The notes under the pieces: generated by a model
Seen by the model: only the letters and a program-made list of their open reading frames with translations
Told to the model about the DNA's origin: nothing
The model's database searches: none
Program-made: the position numbers and the translations under genes
Part shown: piece by piece, positions 17,131 to 26,192 of the stretch
Layout: every line of letters starts with the position of its first letter
Numbering within the stretch: the stretch's first letter is position 1
Source of the DNA: AP-15 sp963777435
GTDB taxonomy: Bacteria > Pseudomonadota > Alphaproteobacteria > ATCC43930 > CGMCC-115725
Assembly: GCA_963777435.1 (NCBI GenBank)
Contig: CAVZQT010000004.1
Coordinates: 372,001 to 436,000 of the forward strand
Length of the DNA stretch: 64,000 nt
Direction: 5' to 3'

Positions 17131-17269
17131 GTTGATTGACTCCGTTTATCGGCTCAAGCGGAGGGTATACCACTCTCCGCCATGCCGATATCGCCGAAGC
17201 AAACCCGTCGCCGAAGTCGGCCCGTGTCGCGCCGGCGGGCGCTGCCCAACCAGTTATGCGGCGGTCAAG

Positions 17270-17914
17270 TTATGCGGCGGTCACTGGGGCGCGGCCGACC
17301 ACGGCGATCATTGGGTCGCTGACATCCTCAACCCATTCGGCGAGGCGGTGAGTTGCGACATCGGCAAGGCCGGCATGGCGGAGGTATTGCTCGACGAGCC
17401 GAGCATGACCGTCATCGTCGAGCGCCCGCCAGACCGCCACTGCCTTGGTCCAGAAGCAGCGGTTCGAGAAACTGATGACGACGGGTCCGCCCGGGCGCAG
17501 CACCCGCGCGACCTCGCGCAGCAATTCGACGGGGTGCTGCAGGTACTGAATCGATACGCAGATCATCGCGGCATCGACACTGCCGTCCGCGAGCGGCAGG
17601 ACCGGTTCGCGGTTGAAGTTCTGCACAAACCAGCGGCTGAGGCGCGGGTTGGCGGCGAGTTCCTCGGCGTTCATGCCGTGGCCGATGACCTCGGCGTATT
17701 CGATCTCGGATGGCAGATGGCTGACCCAGCTCGACATCAGATCGAGCAAGACACCGCCCGCGGGTAAGATCGCGCGATAGAATTCGGTCAGAGCAGCGAT
17801 CGCACCATCGTCGATATGGCAGACGAGCCGCGCCGGCTCGTAAAAGAATTCGTCGTCCTCGGCATCGAGCTTGGCAAAGGCCCCGGGCGGCAGGCCGAGC
17901 GTATCGTGGTCCAT
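17270..17914 (-). CDS. Class I SAM-dependent methyltransferase
   Basis: A 214-residue protein from ATG 17914 (MDHDTLGLPPGAFAKLD). The open frame extends 72 codons upstream but that part is Arg-rich and unlikely to be coding. Motif I is GGVLLDLMSSWVSHLP, where Met/Ser replace the usual G-x-G; then LADGSVDAAMICVSIQYLQH and ELLREVARVLRPGGPVVISF are typical methyltransferase segments. The substrate is unknown. It lies alone between the LLM gene and the YciI/VOC group. Confidence 0.82.
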   Translation of the reverse strand: MDHDTLGLPPGAFAKLDAEDDEFFYEPARLVCHIDDGAIAALTEFYRAILPAGGVLLDLMSSWVSHLPSEIEYAEVIGHGMNAEELAANPRLSRWFVQNFNREPVLPLADGSVDAAMICVSIQYLQHPVELLREVARVLRPGGPVVISFSNRCFWTKAVAVWRALDDDGHARLVEQYLRHAGLADVATHRLAEWVEDVSDPMIAVVGRAPVTAA

Positions 17915-18065
17915 CGGTTCTCGCCTTTGCGTGCCGGGCGTTTGCGTGCGGGGTCGACGCCGTCGATAATGACACGCGCAAGCGGCCGAGGCGAGCCGGG
18001 CGGGGTTCACCCGCCCGGTCATCTCACTAATAGAAAAAAAGTAGAAAAGGGCAGCGCCGCCCTTA

Positions 18066-18479
18066 TCAGGCGTGGGGGCGCTCGCAGTTGACCATCCACG
18101 GTATGCCAAACCGGTCGACAAGCATACCAAAGCGGCGCGCCCAAAAGGTCTCCTCGATCGGCATCGTGATCGTGCCGCCTTCGGACAACGCCTTGAATAC
18201 CCGCTCGGCCTCTGCGGGCTCGTCGATACCGAGTGTCACTGTGATCCCTTTGGGCAGCTCGTAGCGGCCCGGAGGCGCGTCGCCGCCCATCAGAACTTCG
18301 TCGCCGACGGTCAGCCGGGCATGGACGATCTTGCCATGTTGTTCCGCCGGCACCTGCTCCTTCATCGGCGTATCGGCGTAAGTCATCATCGCTATAATTT
18401 TGCCCCCGAGCGCCTTTTCATAAAATTTGAAGGCGGCTTCGCAGCGGCCATCAAAACTCAAATAGGGATTCAACTGCAT
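18066..18479 (-). CDS. PhnB-like VOC family protein
   Basis: A 137-residue glyoxalase-fold protein from ATG 18479 (MQLNPYLSFDGRCEAAFKFY), preceded by GGAGCGAAGG. It contains VLMGGDAPPGRYELPKGITV and ends MLVDRFGIPWMVNCERP, typical of PhnB/3-demethylubiquinone methyltransferase-like VOC proteins. These are usually stand-alone domains of unknown substrate. It is the last gene of a minus-strand group with YciI and another VOC protein (18066-19352), likely controlled from the promoter at 19455-19483. Confidence 0.82.
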   Translation of the reverse strand: MQLNPYLSFDGRCEAAFKFYEKALGGKIIAMMTYADTPMKEQVPAEQHGKIVHARLTVGDEVLMGGDAPPGRYELPKGITVTLGIDEPAEAERVFKALSEGGTITMPIEETFWARRFGMLVDRFGIPWMVNCERPHA

Positions 18480-18533
18480 CCTTCGCTCCTGCTGTAGAGA
18501 TATCGGCTTGGGTCGCGTCGCTATCGACAAAAT

Positions 18534-18953
18534 TTAGGAAACGTTCTTCTCCGCGAGTTTGGCCCGCATGCGATCTTCGGCTTCGCGCATCTCGGGGGTC
18601 AGCGTGGGACCAAAATCATCCATTTCGAAGATTTGGCGAATCTCGACCACGCCATCGATGAACGGCGCGCGTTTCGCCCACTCCACTGCTTCTTGTTTTG
18701 ACCCGACATTGATCATCCAGTGGCCGGCGATCAGTTCGTCGGCATCGAACGGGCCGTCGATGACGCTGCGCTTGCTTCCCGAATACGAGATACGAGCGCC
18801 GTTTGCGCTTGATTGCAGGCCTTCGGCGGCGAGCATCACACCGGCATTCGCCATCTCCTCGTTGTATTTGAACATCGCTTCGATCAGTTCCTGGCTCGGC
18901 ATCACGCCCGCCTCGCTGTCGCGATTGGCTCTGACCAGCAGCATGAAACGCAT
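18534..18953 (-). CDS. YciI/DGPF family protein
   Basis: A 139-residue YCII-related protein beginning MRFMLLVRANRDSEAG. It carries the diagnostic DGPF motif (RSVIDGPFDADELIAGHWMI) and a conserved VEIRQIFEM strand. The fold is a dimeric ferredoxin-like barrel with a catalytic-type His/Asp pair; the reaction is unknown in most members. In many genomes these genes neighbour ECF sigma factors; here no sigma factor is present and the group is associated with a MarR gene instead. Confidence 0.85.
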   Translation of the reverse strand: MRFMLLVRANRDSEAGVMPSQELIEAMFKYNEEMANAGVMLAAEGLQSSANGARISYSGSKRSVIDGPFDADELIAGHWMINVGSKQEAVEWAKRAPFIDGVVEIRQIFEMDDFGPTLTPEMREAEDRMRAKLAEKNVS

Positions 18954-18983
18954 TTTCCACTCCGTCCGTTTTTGGATCCGCGG

Positions 18984-19352
18984 TCAGGCCGAGGTCGCCG
19001 ACTTCCACAGCCCGATCATCCGGCCCTCGGGATCGGTAAAAAGCGCAAACGAGCCCATGCCCGGCACCGGCTGCTCCTCAATGTGGATTTTGCCGCCGGC
19101 GGCAACGATTTTCTCGCGGTAGGCGGCAAGATCATCGACGGCGATGTAGAAGAGCATATTGCCGGGCCACGGTCCGTCGCGGTCGGGTTTTACGATGCCG
19201 CCGTTGATCCCGCCCTCGGCGCCGGTTTCGACGATGCGATAGTTCAGCTCGGGGCGGTGTTGAATCTTCCACCCAAAGATCTCTTCGTAGAAGGCCGCCA
19301 CTTTTTCCGGCTCTTTTGACATCAACTCCCAATGCACCACTGGGTTGCCCAT
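18984..19352 (-). CDS. VOC family protein
   Basis: A 122-residue glyoxalase-fold protein from ATG 19352 (MGNPVVHWELMSKEPEKVAA), preceded by a purine-rich GGAAAAGGAAA. It contains FYEEIFGWKIQHR, a GGINGGIVK turn and IHIEEQPVPGMGSFALFTDP-like end strands. It is the first gene of the group transcribed from the predicted promoter at 19455-19483, about 100 bases upstream. It probably detoxifies or binds a small molecule; the substrate is unknown. Confidence 0.84.
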   Translation of the reverse strand: MGNPVVHWELMSKEPEKVAAFYEEIFGWKIQHRPELNYRIVETGAEGGINGGIVKPDRDGPWPGNMLFYIAVDDLAAYREKIVAAGGKIHIEEQPVPGMGSFALFTDPEGRMIGLWKSATSA

Positions 19353-19454
19353 ACGATTTCCTTTTCCTGCGTCTCCCGTCGGCGGCGCCATGATCCGCGG
19401 CAGGTAGGCGGCTAGCCTCCCGCCGCATCGCTACTTCCGCTGTCCGCCATCGAT

Positions 19455-19483
19455 TACATACGTTGATACCAACGTAGTGTCAC
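19455..19483 (-). promoter_or_regulatory. Promoter with TACGTTG-N4-CAACGTA operator for the VOC/YciI group
   Basis: On the minus strand GTGACA (19483-19478) and TATGTA (19460-19455) are separated by 17 bases, a good sigma-70 layout. The spacer and -10 are covered by a perfect 7-bp inverted repeat with a 4-base centre at 19459-19476. The same GTTGATA(A/C)CAAC core appears in the promoter of the MarR gene. A bound MarR dimer would block polymerase, so repression of 18066-19352 is inferred. Confidence 0.62.
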
Positions 19484-19488
19484 GGATG

Positions 19489-19962
19489 TCAAGCAGCAGC
19501 GGCCGCTTCAAGCGCCGCTATGTCCACCTTCGTCATCGTCATCATGGCGCGCATCACGCTCTCGGCCTTTGTCGGATCGCCCGCCATCAGGTCCGGTAGG
19601 CCGGCATAATTGATCTGCCAGGTCAGGCCGAACCTGTCTTTCAGCCACCCGCAAACATTGTATGACCCGTCTCGGCCAAGCGCCTCCCAAAGCCGGTCGA
19701 TATCGGCCTGCTCGGTGCAGCTGACCAGCAAAGAAAAGGCTTCGCTGAGCTTGTAGGCGGGTCCGCCATTGAGCGCCATAAATGGCCGGCCCTCTAGCTC
19801 GAACCCGACGACCATGACGCTGCCCTTTGGCCCGGGTCCGGTTTCGCCGTAGCGCGAGACGTGGGTAATGCGCGAGTTCTCGAAGAGCGAGACGTAGCAA
19901 TCGGCAGCCTGTTCAGCGCTTCGCTCGTACCAGAGAAAGGGGGTGATGCCGCGAATAGCCAT
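19489..19962 (-). CDS. PhnB-like VOC family protein (3-demethylubiquinone methyltransferase-like fold)
   Basis: A 157-residue glyoxalase-fold protein that begins MAIRGITPFLWYERSAEQAA and contains the characteristic FMALNGGP and FGLTWQINYAGLPDLMAGD segments. The tail (RAMMTMTKVDIAALEAA) is conserved in this subfamily. The function is not known. It is divergently arranged with the MarR gene at 20134, 171 bases away, and lies just upstream of the operator at 19459-19476. Confidence 0.85.
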   Translation of the reverse strand: MAIRGITPFLWYERSAEQAADCYVSLFENSRITHVSRYGETGPGPKGSVMVVGFELEGRPFMALNGGPAYKLSEAFSLLVSCTEQADIDRLWEALGRDGSYNVCGWLKDRFGLTWQINYAGLPDLMAGDPTKAESVMRAMMTMTKVDIAALEAAAAA

Positions 19963-20099
19963 AAGCTGAGATCCTCATTTTTCGGAGCTACGTTTGCCTC
20001 AGTAGTCGCGGGCCGCGTGATTAAGCCGGCGGCTCTCGGCCGGCCTTGCCGAGCGTGTAGGATCGCGGGGCCGAGCCGCCCCGTGTTTCTCTGCAAGGA

Positions 20100-20128
20100 T
20101 TGACATTACGTTGATAACAACACATTAT
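20100..20128 (+). promoter_or_regulatory. MarR gene promoter with embedded GTTGATAACAAC operator
   Basis: TTGACA (20100-20105) and CATTAT (20123-20128) are 17 bases apart. The spacer contains ACGTTGATAACAACAC (20108-20123), an imperfect inverted repeat with the same core as the operator at 19459-19476. Transcription would begin near 20134-20136, at or next to the ATG at 20134, so the message is probably leaderless. Autorepression by the MarR product is the natural reading. Confidence 0.62.
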
Positions 20129-20133
20129 GCGGC

Positions 20134-20577
20134 ATGTCAAGCAGCGAAGAACCTTGCTACGAGATCACCCTCCTGGTTCGCGATAGTTGTCTGTGTCTGC
20201 ATTTGCAGCGGGCGGCGCGCGCCATCGGGCGGCGGTTTGACCAGGCGCTTCGACCGCTTGACCTGACCAATGGTCAGTTTTCGCTGCTGATGTCGCTCAA
20301 TCGGCCGCAGCCGCCCAAGATCGGCGATGTCGCGCGGCTGCTGGCGATGGACCGCACCACCCTGACCGCCAACCTGAAGCCGCTCGAACGCCGCGGACTG
20401 GTTGTGGTCGCGGTTGACGAAGCCGACAAGCGCACCCGGCGCCTTAGCCTGACCCCCTCGGGCCGAGAATTGCTCGCGGCCGCCGTCCCGGTTTGGCGCG
20501 ACACGCACGCCGCGATCGAGCAGGTTATCGAGGCCGGCGCCGACGAGTTGCGCGCTCAACTGCGCGCTTTGTCGTGA
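20134..20577 (+). CDS. MarR family transcriptional regulator
   Basis: A 147-residue winged-helix regulator. The helix-turn-helix region is PKIGDVARLLAMDRTTLTAN, followed by LKPLERRGLVVVAVDEADKR, the wing, and RRLSLTPSGRELLAAA, all canonical for MarR. An N-terminal CLCLHLQRAARAIGRRFDQA helix forms the dimer interface and includes a Cys pair that might sense oxidants or electrophiles. MarR dimers usually repress nearby genes and release DNA on ligand binding. The shared operator suggests it controls itself and the VOC/YciI genes at 18066-19352. Confidence 0.88.
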   Translation: MSSSEEPCYEITLLVRDSCLCLHLQRAARAIGRRFDQALRPLDLTNGQFSLLMSLNRPQPPKIGDVARLLAMDRTTLTANLKPLERRGLVVVAVDEADKRTRRLSLTPSGRELLAAAVPVWRDTHAAIEQVIEAGADELRAQLRALS

Positions 20578-20671
20578 ACCGGATTTAGCTTATCAAGACC
20601 GACACTTGCGGCCGGCGGACACTGGACTTAATTTCCGCCGCACCTTGTTTTTACCCGAACAGGAGGGCGCC

Positions 20672-21232
20672 TTGATCAAATTGAACGGCATTGGCCATGT
20701 GTTGCTGCGCGTCGCCGACGAGGAGGCCTCGAAGCGGTTTTATCGCGACATCCTCGGTTTCGCCGTTTCCGAAGAAGACCCTGAACATGGCGGCGTGTTC
20801 ATGACTTTGGGCGACCACTTCCACACTCTCGACCTCGTCCAGCACGCCACTCCGGACGGGGCGCCCCGGCCGCGACGTGACCAAATCGGGCTGGGCCACA
20901 TCGCCTTTCAGGTCGGCAGCTACGCCGCCCTGCGGGACGCCTACCAGCATCTCGTCGACAACGGGGTCGAGATCCTGCGCGCGACCGATCACATCAGCCA
21001 GCGCAGCGTTTATTTCGCCGATCCGGATGGCAACTCCCTCGAAATCTATTACGAGATGCCTTACGCGCTGCAATCGTTCGCCGACGGCCGCGGCGACGAG
21101 GACGCGGCCTTGCCGATCAGCGGTAAGCAGGACCCGCTGCCCGCGTGGCTGCTCGAAGACTGGCCCGGACCTGAGATGACGGCGCGGGTCGAACAGCTGC
21201 GCGCCAGCCGCAGAGAGCCGGCACGGGCGTAA
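20672..21232 (+). CDS. VOC family protein (catechol 2,3-dioxygenase-like)
   Basis: A 186-residue glyoxalase-fold protein starting at TTG 20672, which is preceded by AGGAGG at ideal spacing. It begins with IKLNGIGHVLLRVADEEASK and contains FHTLDLVQH, LGHIAFQVGSYAALRDAY and VYFADPDGNSLEIYYEMPYA, with the His and Glu ligands expected in extradiol dioxygenases and glyoxalases. The C-terminal 40 residues are extra. It is the fifth VOC gene in about 7 kb. It may be cotranscribed with the MarR gene, 94 bases upstream. The substrate is unknown. Confidence 0.83.
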   Translation: MIKLNGIGHVLLRVADEEASKRFYRDILGFAVSEEDPEHGGVFMTLGDHFHTLDLVQHATPDGAPRPRRDQIGLGHIAFQVGSYAALRDAYQHLVDNGVEILRATDHISQRSVYFADPDGNSLEIYYEMPYALQSFADGRGDEDAALPISGKQDPLPAWLLEDWPGPEMTARVEQLRASRREPARA

Positions 21233-21473
21233 AGCCAGCCGGGAAAACTCGCTCCTCAGGCTCTTCCCGCCGCGGGCGGAGTTCGGCGGAGCGGGGATCA
21301 GTGAACAGAGTCTTCCTCTGTGGCCTTGGTCCCCGCCTCGTAGAACACGGGTCGGCAGCACCGGGAGCTTCGGTCCCGAGCCTCTGGGCGCAAATCCGTT
21401 GACATGTTGAGGACTTCGCAAAGAATGCGCCGCCGCGAAGGCTTAGGCGCGGAACATTGGACGGGGAGTGACG

Positions 21474-22785
21474 ATGCGAAGACGGAGTTTGCTGGTCGGC
21501 GCCGCGGCGGGGCTGGCAGCTGGTGCAATGCCGCTGGCGCGGGTTTTCGCCCAGGAAAAGACGATCCGTATCGGCTTATTGCACGACCTTTCCGGGCCGT
21601 TTGCCGGGGCCGGTTCGGTGCCGCTGTCGATTGGGGCGCGGCTCGCGATCGATTATGTCAACGGCCAAGGCGGTGTCCTCGGAAAGTATAAAATCGAGCC
21701 GGTCAGCGCCGACTCGCAGAGCAAGGTCGATGTCGCGATTAACGAGACCGAACGCCTGATCGCTCAGGAAAAGGTCGACATAATCCTTGGCGTGTATTCG
21801 AGTGCGCAGGCGGTGCCGCTCGCCGCCAAGGTCGACGAGGCAAAGAAAATCCTGTGGATCAATAGTGCGATCGCCACTGCGGTCCTTAAAAACCGACATC
21901 TGCGCTACGTTTTTCGGCCGACGACGCAATCGGACGCTTATGGCCAGGCGGCGATCTCGTTTCTTGCCGAGACCAGCAAGCCAAAGCTCGGGATCGAACC
22001 AGCCGATCTCAAAATCGCGCTGATCGACGAGGACGGCCCGTACGGCACCGGGGTGCAGCAGGCCGACCAGCGCTTTTCCGACGAAAAGCATGTCGGCAAG
22101 ATCGTGCTGAAGGAATCCTATTCGGCGAGCGCTCCCGACCTGTCTTCCCTTGGTCACAAAGCTCAAACGCGCGCATCCCGACGTGATCATCCACGCCGGC
22201 TACAACCCTGATATCACCCTGTTCCTGCGCCAGTCGCGCGAGGCCGGGCTGCATTTCAAAACCTTGATCGGCAACGGCGCCGGGTACAGCCAGCTTGACA
22301 AATTGCGCGCGACCTTTGGCCCCGATGTCGACGGCTTCTTCAACATCGACCCGGCGCCGGCGCAAATTCTCGATCCGAAAAAATTGGCCTCGGGGATCGG
22401 CGAACTGATCACGACCATGGTCAATGGGTACAAGGCGAAGACGCAGGCGACCGAAGTCCCAACCCATGTGTCGATGGGCTTCAACAACACCTGGATTCTG
22501 CTCGCGAAAGTGTTGCCGATCGCAGTCGGCAAATATGGCGGCGCCGATCCCGACGCGGTGCGCCAGGCCGCCCTTGAGGTCGATGTCCCGCTGGGTGGCA
22601 CCTTGCAGGGCTACGGGGTCAAATTCGCGCCGCCCGAGGATGTTATGGCCGGGCAGAATATTCGGGCGTTGCCGGTCGTCATGCAAAACCGCGGCAAGGA
22701 CATCACCGTCGTGTGGCCGAGTCAGATCAGCACCGCCCAGCCGGTCATGCCGTTGCCCGCCTCTTCCCCTTACGCGATGGGTTGA
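21474..22785 (+). CDS. Branched-chain amino acid-type ABC transporter substrate-binding protein, frameshifted
   Basis: A periplasmic binding protein of the Leu/Ile/Val type. The ATG at 21474 follows GGGGAG and gives a twin-arginine-like signal (MRRRSLLVGAAAGLAAGAM). The mature part starts IRIGLLHDLSGPFAGAG and continues to SASAPDLSSL at 22150. The frame is then lost and the rest (VTKLKRAHPDVIIHAGYNPD to SSPYAMG) is one frame away. Removing one base in TCCCTTGG at about 22149-22153 joins the halves into about 436 residues, a normal length. It is the first gene of a five-gene importer operon, with the stop one base before the next start. Confidence 0.85.
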
Positions 22786-22786
22786 G

Positions 22787-23518
22787 GTGCTCGAAGTCGC
22801 CGGTCTGACCAAGCGGTTCGGTGGGTTTGTCGCGGTCAACGGCGTCGATTTTGCCGTCCAGAAGGGCGAGATTTTGGGGCTGATCGGGCCCAACGGCTCG
22901 GGCAAGACGACGACCTTCAACCTTGTCGCCGGTTCGCTGCCACCCTCGGCCGGTTCGATCCGCTTCGAGGGGCGCGAGATCGCCGGGTTGCCGGCGCATC
23001 GCGTGTGCCGGCTCGGGCTTGCCCGGACGTTCCAGATCCCGCGCCCGTTCCGCAAGCTCAGCCTGCGTGAGAATGTGGCATTGCCGGCGTATTACGCCCA
23101 GGGCGGCCACATCGCCCGCACCGAGGCCGAGCGCCGCGCCATCAGAGCCCTCGATCTCGTCGGATTACCAGCGGAAGAGGGAGCGACAACGCAAGGGCTC
23201 GGCGCCGCCGCGCTCAAAAAGCTCGAACTTGCGCGCGCACTTGCGACCGAGCCGCGCCTGCTGCTCGCCGATGAGAGCCTGGGCGGGCTCGATGCCACCG
23301 AGATGGAGCGCGCCGCCGGGATGCTCGAAGAGATCCGCAAACGGCTGGGCATCACGATCATTTGGGTCGAGCACATCATGGGTGTTTTGATGCGCATCGT
23401 CGACCGGGTCATCGTGCTCGACCACGGCGAAAAGATATTTGACGGGCGGCCCGACGCCGCGGCGCGCGACGAGCGCGTCACAGAAGTCTATCTCGGCCGC
23501 GGCCATGGCCATCGCTGA
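22787..23518 (+). CDS. livG: LivG-type ABC transporter ATP-binding protein
   Basis: A 243-residue ATPase from GTG 22787, one base after the stop of the binding-protein gene. Walker A is GPNGSGKTT and Walker B is RLLLADES. The signature helix reads GLGAAALKKLELARALA, a form that departs from LSGGQ but is found in some LivG-type subunits. FGGFVAVNGVDF and ARTFQIPRPFRKLS are typical of the LivG branch. It energises import with LivF. The longer open frame upstream overlaps the binding-protein gene and is not used. Confidence 0.88.
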   Translation: MLEVAGLTKRFGGFVAVNGVDFAVQKGEILGLIGPNGSGKTTTFNLVAGSLPPSAGSIRFEGREIAGLPAHRVCRLGLARTFQIPRPFRKLSLRENVALPAYYAQGGHIARTEAERRAIRALDLVGLPAEEGATTQGLGAAALKKLELARALATEPRLLLADESLGGLDATEMERAAGMLEEIRKRLGITIIWVEHIMGVLMRIVDRVIVLDHGEKIFDGRPDAAARDERVTEVYLGRGHGHR

Positions 23519-24251
23519 AGCGATGCCGGCGGCGAGGGCCGCGCCGTTATTGGCGTTATCCGGGGTTTCGGCCGGCTATGGTTCGTTTCAGGCGTTGTTC
23601 GCGGTGTCGCTGTCTGTCGACGCCGGCGAAGCGGTTGCGGTCATCGGGCCCAACGGCGCCGGGAAAACCACTCTGATGCGCGTAATCTCCGGGCTGTTGC
23701 CGGCGCAAGCCGGTGCCGTGACGCTCGATAGCCGCGCGCTGAGTGACCTGCCCGCGCATCAAATCGTTGCCGCCGGCATCGCCCATGTCCCCGAAAATCG
23801 CCGGCTGTTCGCGCGGCTGACGGTCGAAGAAAACCTGCGCATGGGCGCTTTTATCGCCTCGGCGCGGTCGCATTTCGCCGAGCGCCTCGCCTGGGTCTAC
23901 GATCTGTTCCCGCGCTTGGCCGAGCGGCGGCATCAACTCGCCGGCACGATGTCGGGCGGCGAGCAGCAGATGTGCGCGATCGGCCGCGCCCTGATGTCCA
24001 AACCCAAACTGCTGCTGATGGACGAGCCCTCGGCGGGTCTGGCGCCGCTCGCCGTCGAGCAGGTGTTTGATCTCGTCCGCCGCATCCGCGGGGAGGGGTT
24101 CACCGTCCTGATTGTCGAGCAGAATGTTCAGCAGGTGCTGGCGCTCGTCGATCGCGCGTATCTGATCGAAGCCGGGCACATCCGTCTGTCGGGGAGCGCC
24201 GCCGAGTTGTGCAGCAACGACGCCATTCGCCGCGCCTATATGGGTTTGTAG
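23505..24251 (+). CDS. livF: LivF-type ABC transporter ATP-binding protein
   Basis: A 248-residue ATPase, taking ATG 23505, which overlaps the livG end by 14 bases; ATG 23523 is an alternative giving 242 residues. Walker A is GPNGAGKTT, the signature is MSGGEQQMCAIGRALM, Walker B is KLLLMDEPSAGLAP, and the H-loop region is VLIVEQNVQQ. GIAHVPENRRLFARLTVEEN is characteristic of LivF. It pairs with LivG in the importer. Confidence 0.89.
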   Translation: MAIAEAMPAARAAPLLALSGVSAGYGSFQALFAVSLSVDAGEAVAVIGPNGAGKTTLMRVISGLLPAQAGAVTLDSRALSDLPAHQIVAAGIAHVPENRRLFARLTVEENLRMGAFIASARSHFAERLAWVYDLFPRLAERRHQLAGTMSGGEQQMCAIGRALMSKPKLLLMDEPSAGLAPLAVEQVFDLVRRIRGEGFTVLIVEQNVQQVLALVDRAYLIEAGHIRLSGSAAELCSNDAIRRAYMGL

Positions 24252-24258
24252 CCGCTAA

Positions 24259-25113
24259 ATGGACATTTTTCTGCTTGATGCGATTGTCGACGGGATTTTG
24301 CTCGGCGGCGTTTTGGCATTGTTGGCGCTCGGCCTCAACCTGATCTTTGGCGTGATTGACGTCGTTTGGATCGCTTATGCCGAACTCGTCATGTGCGGCA
24401 TGTACGCGATCTATTGGCTGTTTTCCTTTTTTCATTGGCCATTAGTGCTCGCTTGTCTCGTCGCGATCCTGGGTGTCGCGCTGCTCGGCGTGTTGGTTCA
24501 CTTGCTGATCATCGAGCCGGTGCTGGGCTCGCCGCCGATCAACCAGCTGCTGGCGACCGGCGGATTGCTGTTCTTTCTCCAGAGCCTCGCCACTCTGTTG
24601 TTCGGCACCGATTTTCGCAATCTCGGATTGCGCCTTCCATTGCTCGAATGGGGCGATTTTTCGATTAGTTTTGCGCGGTTACTGGCCTTTGGGGCCGCCC
24701 TGATCGGCGCCGGCGCGCTCTATTTGTTTTTGAGCCGCAGCTATCTCGGGACGGCGATCCGGGCTATTGCCCAAGATCGCGAGATCATGGGGCTGATGGG
24801 CGTCAGCCAACGGCGGATTTATTTCATCACCTCAGCGATTGGCGGCGGACTGGCTGGTTTCGCCTCGTGCCTCTTGGTGTTGCAGTACGACGTGCACCCG
24901 TTTATCGGCAATTCCTTTGGCCCGATCACCTTTATGATTTGTGTGTTGGGCGGTCTCGGCAACATGATCGGCGGATTTATTGCCGCCTTTATCATGAGCC
25001 AGATTATCTCGATCGGCGGCTATTATTTCTCGATCGAGTTTTCCTACGTGCTGGCGTTTTTGTTGTTCATCGTCATGATCTTTGTCCGCCCGCAGGGATT
25101 GTTCGGCCGATGA
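24259..25113 (+). CDS. livH: LivH-type ABC transporter permease
   Basis: A 284-residue inner-membrane permease with about eight hydrophobic helices. It starts MDIFLLDAIVDGILLGGVLA and has LALGLNLIFGVIDVVWIAYA, the LivH signature region, and the cytoplasmic loop YLGTAIRAIAQDREIMGLMG that contacts the ATPases. The C-terminus (VMIFVRPQGLFGR) is typical. Its TGA overlaps the ATG of the next permease (ATGA), so the two are translationally coupled. Confidence 0.9.
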   Translation: MDIFLLDAIVDGILLGGVLALLALGLNLIFGVIDVVWIAYAELVMCGMYAIYWLFSFFHWPLVLACLVAILGVALLGVLVHLLIIEPVLGSPPINQLLATGGLLFFLQSLATLLFGTDFRNLGLRLPLLEWGDFSISFARLLAFGAALIGAGALYLFLSRSYLGTAIRAIAQDREIMGLMGVSQRRIYFITSAIGGGLAGFASCLLVLQYDVHPFIGNSFGPITFMICVLGGLGNMIGGFIAAFIMSQIISIGGYYFSIEFSYVLAFLLFIVMIFVRPQGLFGR

Positions 25114-26105
25114 ATGCGGCCCGCTTCGCGGCGGCAATCGCGCTGGTCTTGCTGGCGCTGCTGCCGCTCGTTGCTTCCGACTACATGCTGCACATCGCCA
25201 TCCAGATCCTGATCTGGGGTTTTGTCTACACCGCCTGGTCGATGATGGGGCGGTTCGGTCTGACCTCGTTTGGTCATGGCGCATTTCTCGGCGTCGGCGC
25301 CTACTTGCCGGCGTTGCTGTGGAATTTTTATGGAGTGACCCCGTGGCTCGGCATCCCCGCGGGCATGCTGCTTGCCGTGTTGCTGGCATTGGTGATTGGT
25401 TATCCGTCGTTTCGCTTGCGTGTCGTCGGTCATTACTTCGCGCTGGTGACATTGGCGTTAAGTCAGGTCGTCCTGTTGAGCCTGATCGCGGCGCGTGATG
25501 TGACCGGTGGCTCGCTCGGCATGACCTTGAAGACCGTCGGCCACTCTTGGTTCGCGCTGCAATTCACGCAAAAGAGCTATTTTTATCTGGTTGCGCTCGT
25601 CGTTTGGATCGGCGGCCTCGCCGTTTGGCAGTGGATCGACCACGGCATTTCGCGCGTCGCGCTCGAAGCGATCTCCGAGGACGAAACCGCCGCCGCCGCA
25701 GGCGGGATCGACGTGATGCGCGAAAAGCTGCGGGTGACAGTGATCAGCGCCGCGCTGACCGCTCTCGGCGGCAGCCTGCTGACCCAATACATTCAATACG
25801 TAAACCCGGAGACGGTTTCGGGGGTCGCGGTGTCGCTGCAGATCGTTTTTGCCGCGATCGCCGGTGGTATGCATGTGCTGCTGGGGCCGACGGTCGGAGC
25901 GTTGTTTACGATCTCGTTGAATGAGGGGTTGCGCGTTGCCTTTGGCATCCACTTTATCGGCGCTGCCAACACGATCTACGGCATTCTGCTGATCTTGTTC
26001 ATCATCTTCATGCCGCGCGGCATCGTTGGGCTGATCGAGGAAGTGGTGGCGCGCACTCGCAGCCGGCCGCGTGCCGCAGCCAATCTGCCGGTAACTCGGG
26101 CATGA
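25110..26105 (+). CDS. livM: LivM-type ABC transporter permease
   Basis: A 331-residue permease from ATG 25110, overlapping the livH stop by four bases. It has many membrane helices and the LivM-type motif MGRFGLTSFGHGAFLGVGAY. The ATPase-contact loop is ISRVALEAISEDETAAAAGG, and FIIFMPRGIVGLIEE lies near the end. With the binding protein, livG, livF and livH it makes a complete importer. Such systems carry branched-chain amino acids, but relatives import amides, urea or aromatic acids, so the substrate is open. Confidence 0.9.
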   Translation: MNAARFAAAIALVLLALLPLVASDYMLHIAIQILIWGFVYTAWSMMGRFGLTSFGHGAFLGVGAYLPALLWNFYGVTPWLGIPAGMLLAVLLALVIGYPSFRLRVVGHYFALVTLALSQVVLLSLIAARDVTGGSLGMTLKTVGHSWFALQFTQKSYFYLVALVVWIGGLAVWQWIDHGISRVALEAISEDETAAAAGGIDVMREKLRVTVISAALTALGGSLLTQYIQYVNPETVSGVAVSLQIVFAAIAGGMHVLLGPTVGALFTISLNEGLRVAFGIHFIGAANTIYGILLILFIIFMPRGIVGLIEEVVARTRSRPRAAANLPVTRA

Positions 26106-26192
26106 CGCGCCAAAAAGCCGGTTAACCCTGTTGCCGATCGCCATTTTCGGTCGTTTGCGCTAATTTCAGCGGGTAAATCGGAGGAAACGCAT

